Notes: generated by a model from the letters alone, not told the origin. Positions 11,888 to 24,316 are shown, numbered from the stretch's first letter. The stretch: DNA of 64,000 bases from Meandrina meandrites (GCA_963693305.1 OY855915.1:15595784-15659783), one strand, 5' to 3'. A program made the numbers and translations.

Positions 11888-12330
11888 ATGTACCAAAATT
11901 ATTTGCACCTTATTGCAAGCTTTTGTGTTACTGCTTCAAATATCTTATCAAAAGAAATCTTTTCTAAAAACACCAAACATCGAAAACCAATCTCGAAGTT
12001 CCGCTGAATTCCACTAAATCGCTTAAAAGACGCGAGCTTTTGCCTATAGCTTGTGAACATTAAATTTCATTTTCTCAGGCTCTGATAAGAAATTGTTGTA
12101 CCAAAATTATTTACACCTTATTGCAAACTTTTGTGTTACTGCTTCAAATATCTTATCAAAAGAAATCTTTTAATTCTAACAACACCAAACACCGAAAACA
12201 AATTTTGAAATTTCACTGAATTCCACTGAATCGCTTAAAGGCGATTTTACAAAATGGCTGCACGTGAGAATTTCCCTATAGCTTGTGAACTTTGAAATTC
12301 ATTTTCTAAGACTCTGATAAGAAATTGTTG
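11888..12330. repeat. Imperfect tandem duplication (about 207-bp unit) in the LINE 3' UTR
   Basis: The block starting GTACCAAAATTATTTGCACC at about 11889 recurs with a few substitutions at about 12095, and the similarity continues through GCCTATAGCTTGTGAAC-like sequence in both copies. It lies between the ORF2 remnant and the LINE poly(A), so it belongs to the 3' UTR of the insertion. Confidence 0.7.
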
Positions 12331-12668
12331 TTGGTGTTATCAATGATAATTACTTATATCTTTACCTTTTATTTAGGGTAGAAAATAAGGCAATAGGATT
12401 TAAATTATTCTGGTACTCGACTCGACTTCCTGGTGGATTCCGTCTTAAAACGTTTTGTATGTAGCGATTATAACTAAGTAAGTACGTATGGGGTAACTGC
12501 AATATTGTGATTGATGTAATGTATCGTATTCTGTAAGTGACGTAAGTAATAGTGTATCATAAATATTCTTCTGTAAGTAATGTACGGTAATTAATGTAAG
12601 AAATATTTTTTGTAAGATATTTTTGTGTGTGTACATTATTGTTATCAATAAAAAAAATAGATCAGTCG

Positions 12669-14689
12669 AAGACATTGACTTCGATCAGTAATAGAGAGCA
12701 TTCTGGTCTCAAATCGCCACTATTATATTCGCCATTATCAGTGATTGCACGACGAAGGAGTTTTGATCTTTATTTTGAAGATAACTTATGTACTTAAGAA
12801 TTCGTTTATTTATATCAAAGGTTAAAGGGAATCGACCCAAAATAGAGTATACTCACCAGCCAGTCGTTGAACAAGGAAACCGAACGATGTAATTGAATCA
12901 AGAACAACAAAAACGTTTGAATTTCGATGAGAACAAATTAATTAACTTAGCTGAGTCAATGAGAACAAAATCACGTAATTAGTCTTTTTCTTGCGTGACC
13001 GCTAGACGACTGTTGATAATTTACATATGGCTCGATGTCGATAACTATCCTGTTTGGTTTTGAAATTCAATAATAAGTCACAGAAGCAACTTTATAGAAT
13101 ATCCCAAATACTGCTTCTATTAAGAGATCTACTCTCATTTTAAATCGTTACATCTAAATCGTTCAAGACTCCGAACAATCAAGTTGTTAGCAATTCCTGA
13201 TGTGGATCGCTGACAAACTTTTCACGTATTGAGAACAACTTTAAGCACACGGCAATGTACACCTTCCTTAAATAAGCCTAAATAACATAACAGGTATATT
13301 GATATCAGGTTTATCGCTCTCTTGTGGAGATAAAAAAAGTGTATGATAAGACAAGAGAAACCCGAATTTAACATTTGTGTGCAAACTACATCACATGCAT
13401 GTCTTACCTCTCTGCCCAATGATTGCAGAAACAACCGCCATATTTACTGTATATACAGAAACGTTTGACACAAGATGCGCCTCAGTTGTATTGTATAACT
13501 TGTTTAAACTAATTCAGATGAGTAGAGATCGATTTCGAGCGAAAATGTGCGAGAAGAACCAGCAGTAAGCAACTAGAAGTACTTCCGGGATGATCGAGAG
13601 CTCAGATCAAGCCGATACTACCGTATCGCAAAGCATTATGGAACTTGTTTGTGCTCACGTCCATCAAAATGGCCGTGACCGCTGGTATTATAGAACTTCA
13701 GTTTACTTGTAGACCTACCAGGGTGCTTACCATTTAGCCAAAAAATCCGGAAGTCTCGGTTGAATGTCAAATGGAACAGTAATTTTCCGGGAAATCCGTT
13801 CGAAAATTGTGGACTACCTCTAGAGGTAGTCCTCTTTTTCCGTTCGGAACGGAATGTGGGTAATTTCCTTACCAATTGCACGATTTCCAAGTTCCAGTCT
13901 CTCATCAACGGAAAACAATAACAGAAAACTAAATTTCAAATGGTAAGCGCCATCTCGTTCGGTTGGTTTGCTGATTTTTGAAAATCTCTTAATATTTAAT
14001 ATTCAATGTTCATTCCAACCGGTTCCTTCCGACAAATGGTAAGCACCGTTAGTAGTTGGAAGAGTGCCTTGATATAAATCATGGCGAAGAGAATCATGAT
14101 CAGTGCCTAGTATCATGGTAATATAAGTATTCGAAACACTTATCAATGGACTTTTCGCGGCAAAAACCGCCATTTTGAAAATACTGTAGTCGTGTCGCAA
14201 ATACAAAGTTTGTATTGGAATATCAGAGATTTCAATTTTAAATAACTTTCACAAAAAAGTCTCATTATTTATGAATCGAAACCCAGGCCACATCCCTCTT
14301 GTTTCTTATAATGAGAAACTGACTTTACTTATTTAATGGCTGCATGCACCCTTATGAAAAAGAAACTCACCTCTTCCCATACGAAAGAGTGTGGGAATGT
14401 ACGAGTTGCATTGTCATTCCAGGTCATCATCTTTTTGTTATTCTTACGTTGAACTCGATCACCACAGCAGAATGAAAATTACCAGTTCACCAGTTCGGAT
14501 AGCTAAAAACTCGTTTGTTTACATCATAGATCAATCCACTCTGTCAAGATGACAGTTGCTGATTCACAAAATGAGAGATTACATTTTTGGAAGGGAATCC
14601 TGGCGGGAATTTTTGGGATATCTTAGTAGCAATCCAGCCAGAAATCGTTTTTTGCGGAAGTTATTATTGCGCACTTCTTATTTCCTTTT
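12669..14689. other. No gene seen
   Basis: No ORF with a recognisable domain is present. A short palindrome GACTACCTCTAGAGGTAGTC occurs at about 13813-13832. Nothing else stands out. Confidence 0.4.
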
Positions 14690-14996
14690 ACTTCCCCTGT
14701 CAAGGTTAACTCTGCATCCAGCCAAGTGGCTCATACCGCCGGAGCTTATCCTGGTTTCCGTAGCATTAAGCGACTACGAGTATTTCTACTCCCTTCTGGA
14801 TGGGATGCTAGTCCATCGCAGGGTTACCCCAAGCATTATTTCGCCGGTACCCATTTATACACCTGGGTGGAGAGAGGCACTATGAGAGTAAAGTGTCTTG
14901 CTTGAGAACACAACGCAGTGACCCCGGCCAGGGCTCGAACACGGACCGTTCGATCCGGAGTCCAGCGAACCCATCATTAGGCCACCGCGTCTCCCA
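14690..14996 (-). repeat. tRNA-derived SINE with conserved body
   Basis: Reading the minus strand from 14996, GGGAGACGCGGTGGCCTAATG provides an A-box-like start, and GTGTTCGAGCCC about 40 bases further provides a B box. The body that follows (GATGGACTAGCATCCCATCC and GGAAACCAGGATAAGC) resembles conserved SINE core domains found in several marine invertebrates. The 3' boundary near 14690 is approximate. The plus-strand ORF across it is spurious. Confidence 0.7.
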
Positions 14997-15204
14997 CTAC
15001 CCCTGTTAGACGACGTTATTTCAAGTCTGTCTTGTATCTTCCAATCCTATTAATTTTTTTTGTCATACACTGTCTCCTTCTTCCCTCAGTTCTTCAGTTT
15101 CCTTTGGCCACTCTAGGAAAACTTTCGCTTTGCTCACGATCATTTTATCTTATCTGGCTCGTTGACTGATTACCTTTTCGTGTTTATAATGCATGGTCAC
15201 GATC

Positions 15205-15250
15205 GATGGACATTAAAATTGTATTTACATTTACATTTACATTTACATCG
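15205..15250. repeat. Short TTTACA microsatellite
   Basis: The hexamer ATTTAC is repeated about five times around 15218-15247. No other feature is visible between the SINE and the hAT-like fragment at 15590. Confidence 0.6.
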
Positions 15251-15589
15251 ATACTAGCTATGGGTTTACCTAAGCTAGTATCTCTTTCCAAACAATTTAT
15301 ATTGTCATATTTAGAATAAATTACTGCCTCCTCCCTTATAAGATATTTGTTATGCTTAATCAATACTGTCTGGAACTCCTTGAAATTCCCTCTTGCCGTT
15401 TCCTCTCCCCTCAAGCTGAATTGGTGGTAGACGTCGTAAGGTACCCAGGCGCGTACCTGCCTTTAAGCAAATAAGCACGGGCATACAAGTCGTTCGGACG
15501 GTATAATAATTCAATATGGAATCCTGGCATTTGCCAAATTTAAGCGTCCAGATTGCACCAGATTGCATCTCAGAGTACTTAAATTTTCA

Positions 15590-15739
15590 AAATTTTCCGG
15601 GGGAGGGGCATGCCCCCGGACCCCCTAGTAAGTCGCGACTTCCTCGCTCCAAATGGGCGCTCTCGCGCCCATATTGCCAATATTCTGAATTATGCCACGC
15701 CATGGCTTACAAACAAAAAAAGGCTAGGAACGCCCCTGG
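15590..15739. mobile_element. Possible hAT-like transposon end
   Basis: GC-rich sequence with GGGGCATGCCCCCGG and CGCGCCC blocks ends with CTAGGAACGCCCCTG at 15739. Its complement CAGGGGCGTTCCTAG resembles hAT-type termini. No matching opposite end was found nearby, so this would be a truncated copy. Confidence 0.35.
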
Positions 15740-17400
15740 TACCCTTAACCCCTTGAGGGTCACACCCACGACGAACGCAGATCTTGCCTCGTCTTTGAAC
15801 TAGTTTATAGAGCCAATAAACGGAAGACATTCAAACAGCACCAGTGATATTAACATTTACAGTTATGAGGTGGAAAGGTGAAAAAGCGTAACCTTCAGTC
15901 AACAAGTTTGAGCCGAAAAATGTCAAACCTGAAACATTATAACGGTCACTTACATTTTGTGCGTTGTTTGTATAATAATAATTTACTTCTGGCGCATTAC
16001 TTTAAAAAAAATGCTCTTACAGAATAAAAATTTACAAGTAAATAAAAATAAGAAAAACGATAACGAAACAATATAGGGAAAAAGTATACAAGTCATATCC
16101 CCCACTTTTCAAAATTTGCGTTTGCACATTATTGTGCAACCTAAAGACTATTATTAGATTTAGCTAAGCCTAAAAGCGGAGTTCGCCGGTTATTTATTTT
16201 CATAATTTCTGTTTGACTCTGAATTCACGCGATGACTCAACTTTATGCTTCATAAACTGTTTAACAGGAATCGAGGGGGTGGGAATGGAGTGAATTTGAG
16301 GTCGCCTGCTAAACTGGATTAAGTGACTTCGTTAATGATTTTTATACACTACATTCCTTTTATGATCACATTGAAAATAGTTTTATAGAAAAGAACTGAA
16401 ATTTTTATAGTATATACTAGTAGTATATATAATTTTTGTTTTAGTGCTCAGGGCTCCTGTTGATAGCAGGTTGCTTTTAAGCCCCTGAAATGACTACTCT
16501 GAAAATTAAATAAAGGTGTCCTCCTCTTTTTCACCATGAGCTAAAAACGCTACCTGATTTCGCCGCTTCGTCTCTGAAACCATGTTAAACATGACAAGTT
16601 GCAAGCAAGGAGTGACGGCCCCAAGATAAAAAAATCTTCTTAATGAACGTGATGAAATGATATGACAAAGTAGTAAAAATTCTTACGGGGAGAGAGCGAT
16701 CGCTGTGACGAATTGTGGCTCACTTTCCACTTTTCAGGGTTCAGTCCAATCTAATCCAATCCTGATTTTTAGTTGCCGCCCCAGTCTCACCCGGCAAGCT
16801 CGATCGCTATCTTCTGTATACAATGTCAAAACCTGAAAAGGTTAGTGCAGACTTGACTTTTTCCTGGAAGAACTGTTCACGAAATTCTGCATTGGGCTAA
16901 TTGTCATCAAGTTATTATTAAATTCTATTATTAACCATAGTGTGGTATTTTGGAGCGGCTCAATGGTGGTGAAGTTATCGTTGGAGATGGAGGAATGGCA
17001 CATGCAATGGAAAAGCGAAGATACGTGAAAGCAGGGCCTTCGCTTACATATAGACGCTATTCCTGCTTATAAATGAAGAGATTTCTGACAAATTATGGGA
17101 GTCAGCACTCGCAGACCCTTTTCAATCTACTATCTACTCCAGACAAAAGGCATCTTTATCACAATATGGTGCAAGAGAGGATGCATCGTATTATAAAGCT
17201 ATGTACATTTGCTGACCTTAGAAGGCCGATCAATCTGACGGATTTGCTCTTTTTAAAGTTTATTTCCTTTCATATTTAAGCACTGAAGCACTACCTTTTT
17301 TATCTTGGACATCATTGAACAGCATAGGGTCTTTCTCTCCTTGTCATTCTCATTTATGAAGAGAAGCTTGGCGTGTTTTCCTCTTATCAGAAGCAAAAGC
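15740..17400. other. No gene seen
   Basis: AT-rich sequence without convincing ORFs or splice-bounded exons on either strand. Confidence 0.4.
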
Positions 17401-17405
17401 AAATC

Positions 17406-17482
17406 TGCCACCCACACCTGTGACGTAGCATCACGTGACGTACCAAAATCCGAACGTTTTCAAAATGGCCGCCAAATTGGCG
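17406..17482. promoter_or_regulatory. Clustered CRE half-sites, E-box and YY1-like motif
   Basis: GTGACGTAG and CACGTGACGTACC occur within 30 bp, followed by CAAAATGGCCGCC at about 17460. The cluster of bZIP, E-box and YY1-like sites resembles an animal promoter, but no convincing coding exon follows on either strand. Confidence 0.25.
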
Positions 17483-17862
17483 TAAAAGAAAATTCGTAGT
17501 AAATTCATTTTGGCCGATATCTTTAAAATTTTACCTTCTAAAGATTCCTGTTGTTATAAACAACTTATAGAATGTGGTGATATTCGGCCGGGATGGGAGC
17601 TGAAAACAGGAGCGGTAAGCGGGAATTTCAAGAAAGAGCCGGAGCGGGATTTTGTGATTTTATGCAGTCGCGATGCGAGAATCTTTACGGAAAGTTTTTT
17701 CGTAACTGCATAAAATGTAATTAAAAAAATTTGACTGGAACAAATTTATTGCTTGATCTGTGTAGCGGTGTAGGGTTTCAAGTACGGTATAGGTTAATAG
17801 TGTAGTGTGTCAAATTTATAAACATGGTAAAAGGGCTCTTTACCTCGGGAAACTCACAATTA

Positions 17863-19060
17863 GAGAGGACGTTTTTTTGGTAAATACCATATATAATATG
17901 TGCTTTGTAATTTTGTTTTCCCGGGTGTTTTGTCATTTTCATGGCCTGTTCGCCATTGTTATTTCCCGCTTATGAAAAAAAAAAGACTAAAAATTGTCTC
18001 AGCAAAATGTTCCCCCAATGTAAATTTATGGCGGTGTGAAAAAGACCAAAAGAATCGCCCATGAAAGTTACCGAGGCAAATAGGTAGGTTTCCAAGTACG
18101 CCAAGATAAAATGACCAATCGCAAGGCAAACCTCAAAGATAAGCAAATAAAATAAACAGAGAAATTTGAAATTAAATATGATGGCGTGAGGTTTAGATTT
18201 TCTGAGGTCAACTTTGCGTGTTCAAGGCAGCAGAAACGTGGTCTTTCTTAGAATCATGGCTTGATGGCTTGCTGATTTGTAAGTAAATGCTATTTTTTTT
18301 TGGAAATTTGGCGTTTAAATGCAACACTAGTCAAGGAAGATCTATAGTGCGTTTTGTTATATTATATGTATTTCGATTTCATCATAAGGTCTAGAAAAAT
18401 CCAACGAAGAGATTTATATAAACGGAGTCTTCGCCTTCTATTTCTTCGCTGTCTGAAATACTGACATAACAAAGCAGTAGAGGACTGTCGAAAGAGTATA
18501 AATAATAAAAGCGAGATGATGCTAAGCAAGCACCCTCGAAATACCCATTTTCGCATTTCGCGCCGAAAACAGTATGAAAAATTGACCTTGGTAAAGTGCT
18601 AAGTGTGTGACCGCAAACGCCTCGGTAACGTATTCCCGCGGTGAGTTTACCTTGGTGTTATTTACCTTGGGGTTGCTATTTGCCTGGGTATGTGTAAAAC
18701 GTTCGTTACAAACATATCGGCATTTCTATTTTCAGCGTTTTCGTCACAAGAAACATGTTTGAAATACTCTATTTTCTGATATTGTTTTAAAAATCGTTAA
18801 AAACGGGCAATAAATAACAAAAGGAATGGAAAACAGCGCAAAACGTCGACACAAGGAGGTGAAGTGGGGGACGAGTGCTTCGAGTAACGCTCAATTCCTC
18901 TTGCGTTCAGTTTGCGTCGGAAATAGAGAGGACGAACGTTTTTTTGGTAAAAATCATAAATAATATGTGTTCTGTCATTTTGTTTTCCCGCCTGTTCGCC
19001 ATTTTTATTTCCCGCGTATGGAAAAAGAAGACTAAATATTATCCCAGCAAAATGTTCCTC
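17863..19060. repeat. Direct duplication pair of about 140-150 bp
   Basis: The block at 17863-18015 (GAGAGGACG, TTTTTTTGGTAAA, TTTTGTTTTCCCG, CAGCAAAATGTTCC) recurs at 18926-19060 in the same order and orientation with small indels. The copies are about 1.06 kb apart. The sequence between them has no recognisable gene. Confidence 0.6.
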
Positions 19061-19597
19061 GTCTCTGCTTTCCCTATCCCCGGATATGGTAAATTTTCTA
19101 AGAACACCTATTTTTTTTAGTGGCGCGAAAGTCTAAAATGAACTCCCTGTAAATATTGCAAGCGTAAATAACATACAAGCTTTTTTGCGGCCTAGCAAAA
19201 CATTTACTTTTATAATAACTATTTAGTAAAGTATATTTTAATCTCTTTTTGACTGACACGAGACAGCCCAAAGGGCCTTTGATTTTTTAAACCGGGGCTA
19301 AACGTCTCATAATTGTTATGTAACATTTGATGATTCAACAATGTTAAAGCGTTTAGCATCCGTGTTTGTTTAATCCGTTTAATTTAGAATTAATTAAGAG
19401 AGACGGATCCGATAAGAATTCATCCGTTTCTCACCAAAGACTGTAATAATAGAAGTTGATGTGAAAAGTACGATTTATTACGATAATTGAGTGATCTAGG
19501 AATACAGAAATTAAGCATTTAGGTCATTAACTATTTCTTTCTGCGTTTGTTGGAGTTAACGATTTAATTGAAAATAAATTGAGAATAAATTAAGAGA

Positions 19598-20043
19598 GTA
19601 GTAATATCGGAGTCTATCAAATACCGTTTTGGGTTGAGAGGTGCGTTCGCAATTTTTAAACACCCCACCCCCAAAATACCCAGCTCCAAAAGTCGCAGGG
19701 TATTTTGGTGGCGGAGGGGATTAAAGCACGCGAACGCACTCTCAACTCAAAAGCGGATATTTGATAGACTCCGATATTACTACTGGTAAGGTGGGTCAAT
19801 TGAAACAACCGCAACCAAGGTTATATAAATAAAAATGGTGCGCGGAAAAAACAACTGCGGGTGGTTAATGTTAAGTCGGAAAGAAAACTGCGGAAAGAGA
19901 TGTGTCGGGGAGTTATGCGCGAAGCACAACTATCAACTAAAGACAGTAAAAAAAAGGCCAGTCCCATGTCGCAGTTGCGGGGCAGGCGTAGTGTGTGACT
20001 ATCATCTGTGTCTGGCATGCGGAGGAAGTAACCTAAAGCACCG
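19598..20043. repeat. Polinton left terminal inverted repeat
   Basis: Matches 24317-24757 in inverted orientation with few differences. Its outer 186 bp (19598-19783) is itself a palindrome, starting GTAGTAATATCGGAG and ending with the complement at 19783. The repeat includes the first two thirds of the small zinc-protein ORF. Confidence 0.8.
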
Positions 20044-20125
20044 GCTAATCCGCAAACACAGAAAAGCGAAGAAAAACTTCGAGCGGGTCTTGGTGGAGCT
20101 CAAGCACAAGCAATTAGAGAATTGA
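19835..20125 (+). CDS. Small cysteine-rich protein encoded across the Polinton terminal repeat
   Basis: An intact 96-codon ORF starts in the terminal repeat and finishes just inside it. It has paired cysteine motifs CRSCGAGVVCDYHLCLACGG, so a small zinc-binding fold is likely, followed by a basic helix ending KHKQLEN. The homologous frame in the right terminal repeat (24522 down to about 24320, minus) is broken by an extra A in a poly-A run and then runs into the integrase remnant. I do not recognise the family; a DNA-binding role at the element ends is a guess from the cysteine and basic content. Confidence 0.55.
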   Translation: MVRGKNNCGWLMLSRKENCGKRCVGELCAKHNYQLKTVKKRPVPCRSCGAGVVCDYHLCLACGGSNLKHRLIRKHRKAKKNFERVLVELKHKQLEN

Positions 20126-20221
20126 CACCTCGCATTATATAAAAAAGTTTTCTCAATTAGAGAATAAATACCTTAGATTATATAATTAAATTTCAAAAAA
20201 TATTTTTTTCTATTATATGCA

Positions 20222-23200
20222 ATGGACGACATCGACTTTGAATCTTTGGAAGAAGAACTTGCGAAAATCGACCCAGCAGAGTTGCGCAATTTATTGCAAT
20301 TACTGTCTGAAAACGTGTCTGTGGTTGAAAAGATTATTCAGAATGTGCTAGAAGAGCCAATTTCAGAGGAAACACAGAAGCGTTTACAACCTCGTTTACG
20401 TCCTAAACCTTTCCAACCAATAGCACCACCACGAATAAGTAACAAAAGGCAAGAACTTCGTAGACGATTTGATCCCTTTCCACCCCAGAACATCAGAAAT
20501 TTGACAGACTACCAGAATGAGATTCTGAATCTGTACAATGTCGCAAGATTTGAGGGTGAAGAGAGCAAACTTCGGCGTTATATTCGGTGGCGCTTCACCC
20601 AAAATCTTAATGAAGACCACACACCAAAATTTATGGAAAAAATAAGACAGAACGTGCGGACGTTATTTTACGTCAGGCACGTTTACGCATATCGGTTGCA
20701 ACACATTGAAGACGGAACGATCATTATATTCTACACTAACCAAGGCTCTCCTTGGATAAATACAATTGCAAAAGCGGAGAAGTGGTTGAAAGAGCGGGAG
20801 GCTGAACGCCTTGATCCAGACAATACCAGTAGACCAAATTCAAAGTGGGTGTTCTTAGACCACTTCAGTCTTGATTTGAAGGTTGTGCTTGATGGGTACA
20901 GGACCCTTACCAGACTGGCTGCGCAACCTTGCACACGCAGCGCGAGGGCAAGCAATGGTGGCGCTGGATACCTATCAAGATAACTTGTGTTTATGGCGTT
21001 GCATTGTTGTCCACAGAGGGTCTAGGCCAGATCGAAGCACAAGAGAAGCCCGAGGTCTCGCAAAGAGTTTCTTCAAGCTCAAGACTATGCCGACCGACTG
21101 TCCAAAAACATCACTGGATGAATTAGACAAGGTGGAAATGCATCTGAATAAGGGCACCGCTTTCTCTGATTGGCTCGGCATCAGGGTTTATATCCCCGAG
21201 TAGGGAGATGCCGAAGCGGTATGGCATCTCACAAACCCTGCGGCACAGTTGAAGAATATTATGACAATTGGTGTTTTTGGGGGGCACGCGTTCTTAATAA
21301 AAGACATTGCAAAGTTGGCGAAAACTTATGCATGCGTACATTGCAACGCTAGATTCACAAAGGCTTGCAACCTTCAACGCCATGCCGAAAGGTGTGCCCA
21401 AGGGAAAACGGTAATCGATTGCCCAGGCGAAAAGGTCGACGCCCCGCAGACATCTTTCGAGAAAGCATTTTACCCAAGTCATCAAGCTTCCAAAGAATCG
21501 CTTCGGTGGCTTGAGCAAGAAGCCAAGCGGTGGAAAATCTGCATTCACCAAGCAATGTCCGGGCATGGAGGCGAGCGTTAGATAGAGCGCGCGTCAGTTG
21601 ACGGATACAACCCTGAGACAAAGACCGTGTTTCAATATCGCGGCTGCTACTGGCACGGATGTAGAAAATGTTTTCCATATGATCGTGAAAGAATCATTGA
21701 CCATAAAGACAAGACGCGCGAAGACCTTTTCAAAGCCACAAATAGACGCACAGGTTATCTCCGAAAGGCCGGCTACCGCGTGGTTGAGGCATGGGCATGC
21801 GAAGTTGGGGAAATCTTTGATGACCTACCGCGAACCCAAACAAAAAGCTACCCTCACGCGATCTTGTACGATTTTGAGGCGTACGGTGACAATAATCAGC
21901 GGAAGGAGCCGACGCCCACGCTCACGATCGAGAACGCGCACGTTCCAATCTCGGTGAGCATCGGTGACACCCTTGAAAGAGAGCCTACCCACATCTGTGA
22001 TAAAGATCCTGCAGAGCTGATCCGCAAGTTTATGGAAGAGCTGGAGAGGCGTGGGAAAAACATCCGGGCACAAGTAAGAGCGGAGTTCATGCCAACAGAC
22101 GCCAACCTGCTCCCAAAAGCCCAGAGGCAAAAAATAGAAGAATGGTGCAACCAGGTCCCAATCGTCGGGTTCAACTCTGGCACTTACGATCTGAATCTGA
22201 TCAAAAAGCACTTCGCTGAACACCTTGCTGACACAACCGGCAAAGTAAGAGTGGCAAAGAAGGAAACAAAATCATGTTCTTGCTCACTTGGGGCTTCCGT
22301 TTCCTTGACATCATCAACTACCTTGCGCCAGGGACCAGCTACGAGAAATGGGTGAAAGCATACGAATGCAAGACAGTGAAATCATGGTTTCCATACGAGT
22401 AGTTTGACAGATCCGAAAAGCTGGATTACCCAGGGCTCCCGGAATATGAGGAGTGGTATACGAAGCTTAAGGGTGAGTACGTTCTAACACGAGAAGAATG
22501 GGAGGGGTGTCAGAGCCTGTTCAAAGAAAACGGCATGCAAACCTTCGCAGACTGGCTGCGTTACTACAATAATCTCGATGTGGCTCCCGGCATTGAGGCT
22601 CTGGAAAAGATGAGAAAGTTCTACACTGAGAAGGGAATAGACATCCTGAAAGATGCTGTTAGTGTCCCAGGCGTGAGTTTACATTACTTACTCCGGGGAG
22701 CTGTTGAGCGGAACGCGGAGCTTTACAGCCCAGGCAAAGAAGCTTATGATATGCTGAAAGAAGCTGTTGTCGGGGGGCCTAGCCTTGTTTTTACAAAGTA
22801 CCACGAAGTTGGTGTTACAGGGATAAGGTCTCATCAAATAGCGGAACCCCGTCTCTGCAAAAACATTTTCGGTTACGACGCCAACTCCCTTTATCTTTCA
22901 ACCATGCTCAGAGAAATGCCTTGCGGAAAGGAAAGGGTCGTTCACTACGAAGACGAATACCAAACAGAGGCGGCTCCAGTACTAGCGCACAGGCTCAAAG
23001 AAGGAAACTGGTTCTGATTTGCAGAAGTAGATATAGAGATTCCGAAGCCCTTGCACCCAAAGTTCGAGGAAATGTGCCCGTTCTTCTACTACAAAGTGGT
23101 GCCGGTTGAAGCTGTCCCGGAACATATGCTCAAATACTTGCGGGATACAGGCAGAAATCAGACGCCCATTTCACAATCAGACGCCCATTTCAGGTTGGAA

Positions 23201-23718
23201 TCTCTGTCTATCAGCTGGCGAAGCTGCGGATGTTGGAATTTTATTACGACTTCCTTGACAGGTATTTTGACAGAAGAGATTTTGAGCTGATCCAGATGGA
23301 CACGGACAGCAACTACATAGCCATCTGTGGTGAGCGACTCGAGGACATTGTTCGTCCGGAGCTGAAAACAGAATTCGAGGCGCAAAAAAAGCAGTGGCTG
23401 GCCTGGGACAAGTGGAGCGGTGAGGGCAGCCGGATGATTGCGCTCTGCTCAAAATGCTATTTCATTGATGACCAGGGCGAAAAAAAGAAGTTTAGCACAA
23501 AGGGGATGTCGAAGAAGCAAAACGAGATAACCTGGCAGCGTTTCAAGGCAACGTTGGTGCAAGGAAAAAAGGATATGGAAACAAACAGAGGCTTCAGAAT
23601 GCGGGATGGAAAAATGGTCACTTGCTAGCAGCAGAAGCTGGGGTTGAGCGCTTATTATGACAAACGATGGGTGCTGCCCGACGGGATACACACCGAACCA
23701 ATCGAATTTCACATTTAG
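20222..23718 (+). pseudogene. Protein-primed family B DNA polymerase (Polinton pPolB), decayed
   Basis: The first 220 codons (from ATG 20222) are an acidic N-terminal region. After frame breaks near 20900 and 21201 come a zinc finger (CVHCNARFTKACNLQRHAERC region, 21336-21395) and the exonuclease and polymerase domains. Visible motifs are LYDFEAY (Exo I), VGFNSGTYDLN (Exo II), YNNLDV (Exo III), GYDANSLYL (Pol A) and MDTDSNY (Pol C). Pol motif B is missing; the sequence jumps from YLRDTGR to QVGISVYQLAKL at about 23150-23195. Premature stops lie at 21579, about 22400, about 23016 and 23626, with a frameshift near 22260. The C-terminus ends at the stop near 23716. Intact relatives replicate the element from a protein primer. 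This copy cannot make active enzyme. Confidence 0.8.
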
Positions 23719-24265
23719 TTCACGTTAGCCGGAGGAAGAGTGGTGTTTGGAGGCACAACCAGCAGTTCTTCACGCACGAAGCCGCGCTTGGGCCCGTCGT
23801 GCAAATAGTAGAGAACGGGCTGATTCGGTTTGGTAAAAGATCGTTCAATGTTGAAAACTTTCAAAGACCAGATTGGATCAGTGGCTCTTTTCACACCACC
23901 CTCAAGCTCACCAGGTTGGTAGAGGTAGCGCACATTAACGAGGGATGGGAGGTTTTTTTCGTTTAACAGGTATCAAATATTTTGTTGACGGCTTGGAAGT
24001 CACAGCCTTTTCTTTGATTGCGGCAGCAGGTTTCATGCCAATCAGCCGCATGACTTCGTTGTTTAGAGAAGAAACAACTTTGGGAAGCCTTTCTACCTAC
24101 GCCGTGGACCGCTGTTCCTCAGGCAGGTGCATTTCAACGGCGTCCTGGTACCCGAACAAGCGCTCAGCCAAGGTGCGGTTGAAACGTTCAACGATAGCTT
24201 GGTCTCTGTGAATTTCAGCGCGCCCTCGCCGAATGTACGTTTTGTGCTTTTCCATCTCTTTGGTA
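23715..24265 (-). pseudogene. Retroviral-type (RVE) integrase remnant of the Polinton
   Basis: Reading the minus strand from about 24265, the frame carries HRDQAIVERFNRTLAERLFG, which holds the catalytic glutamate region of a DDE integrase. SLNNEVMRLIG and a C-terminal domain with RYLYQPGE and VLYYLHDGP follow. A stop interrupts it near 24106 and a frame break occurs near 23940. The N-terminal zinc finger and the first two catalytic aspartates are deleted; the frame abuts the right terminal repeat at about 24317. It is convergent with the polymerase gene, ending at nearly the same point. Confidence 0.7.
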
Positions 24266-24316
24266 ACAGCGCCCATAGATCCGCGCCCAAAAAGCCGGTG
24301 GCCAAAAGCTGGTGCT

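Larger units (their letters stand above)
10715..12654 (+). mobile_element. 5'-truncated L1/Tx1-like LINE with 14-bp target duplication
   Basis: The insertion carries only the C-terminal part of ORF2, which aligns with the same region of the larger L1-like element at 62400-63200. Landmarks are WNNRNILIDKKPVSYRNR and a cysteine-rich RCPLCKK...HLLATC motif, the zinc-binding tail of such reverse transcriptases. Frame breaks near 11040 and 11350 make it non-functional. The 3' end is AATAAAAAAA. AAATAGATCAGTCG occurs at 10701-10714 and again at 12655-12668, a clean 14-bp target duplication. Confidence 0.75.

Noticed and set aside
14556..14885. 109-codon plus-strand ORF
   Set aside because: It runs antisense through the SINE body and shows no domain.
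14914..14996. Possible genuine tRNA gene on the minus strand
   Set aside because: A and B boxes are present but the acceptor and anticodon stems do not pair well, and a SINE body follows directly.
21294..22223. Long minus-strand ORFs opposite the polymerase
   Set aside because: They are antisense shadows of the GC-richer polymerase coding sequence.
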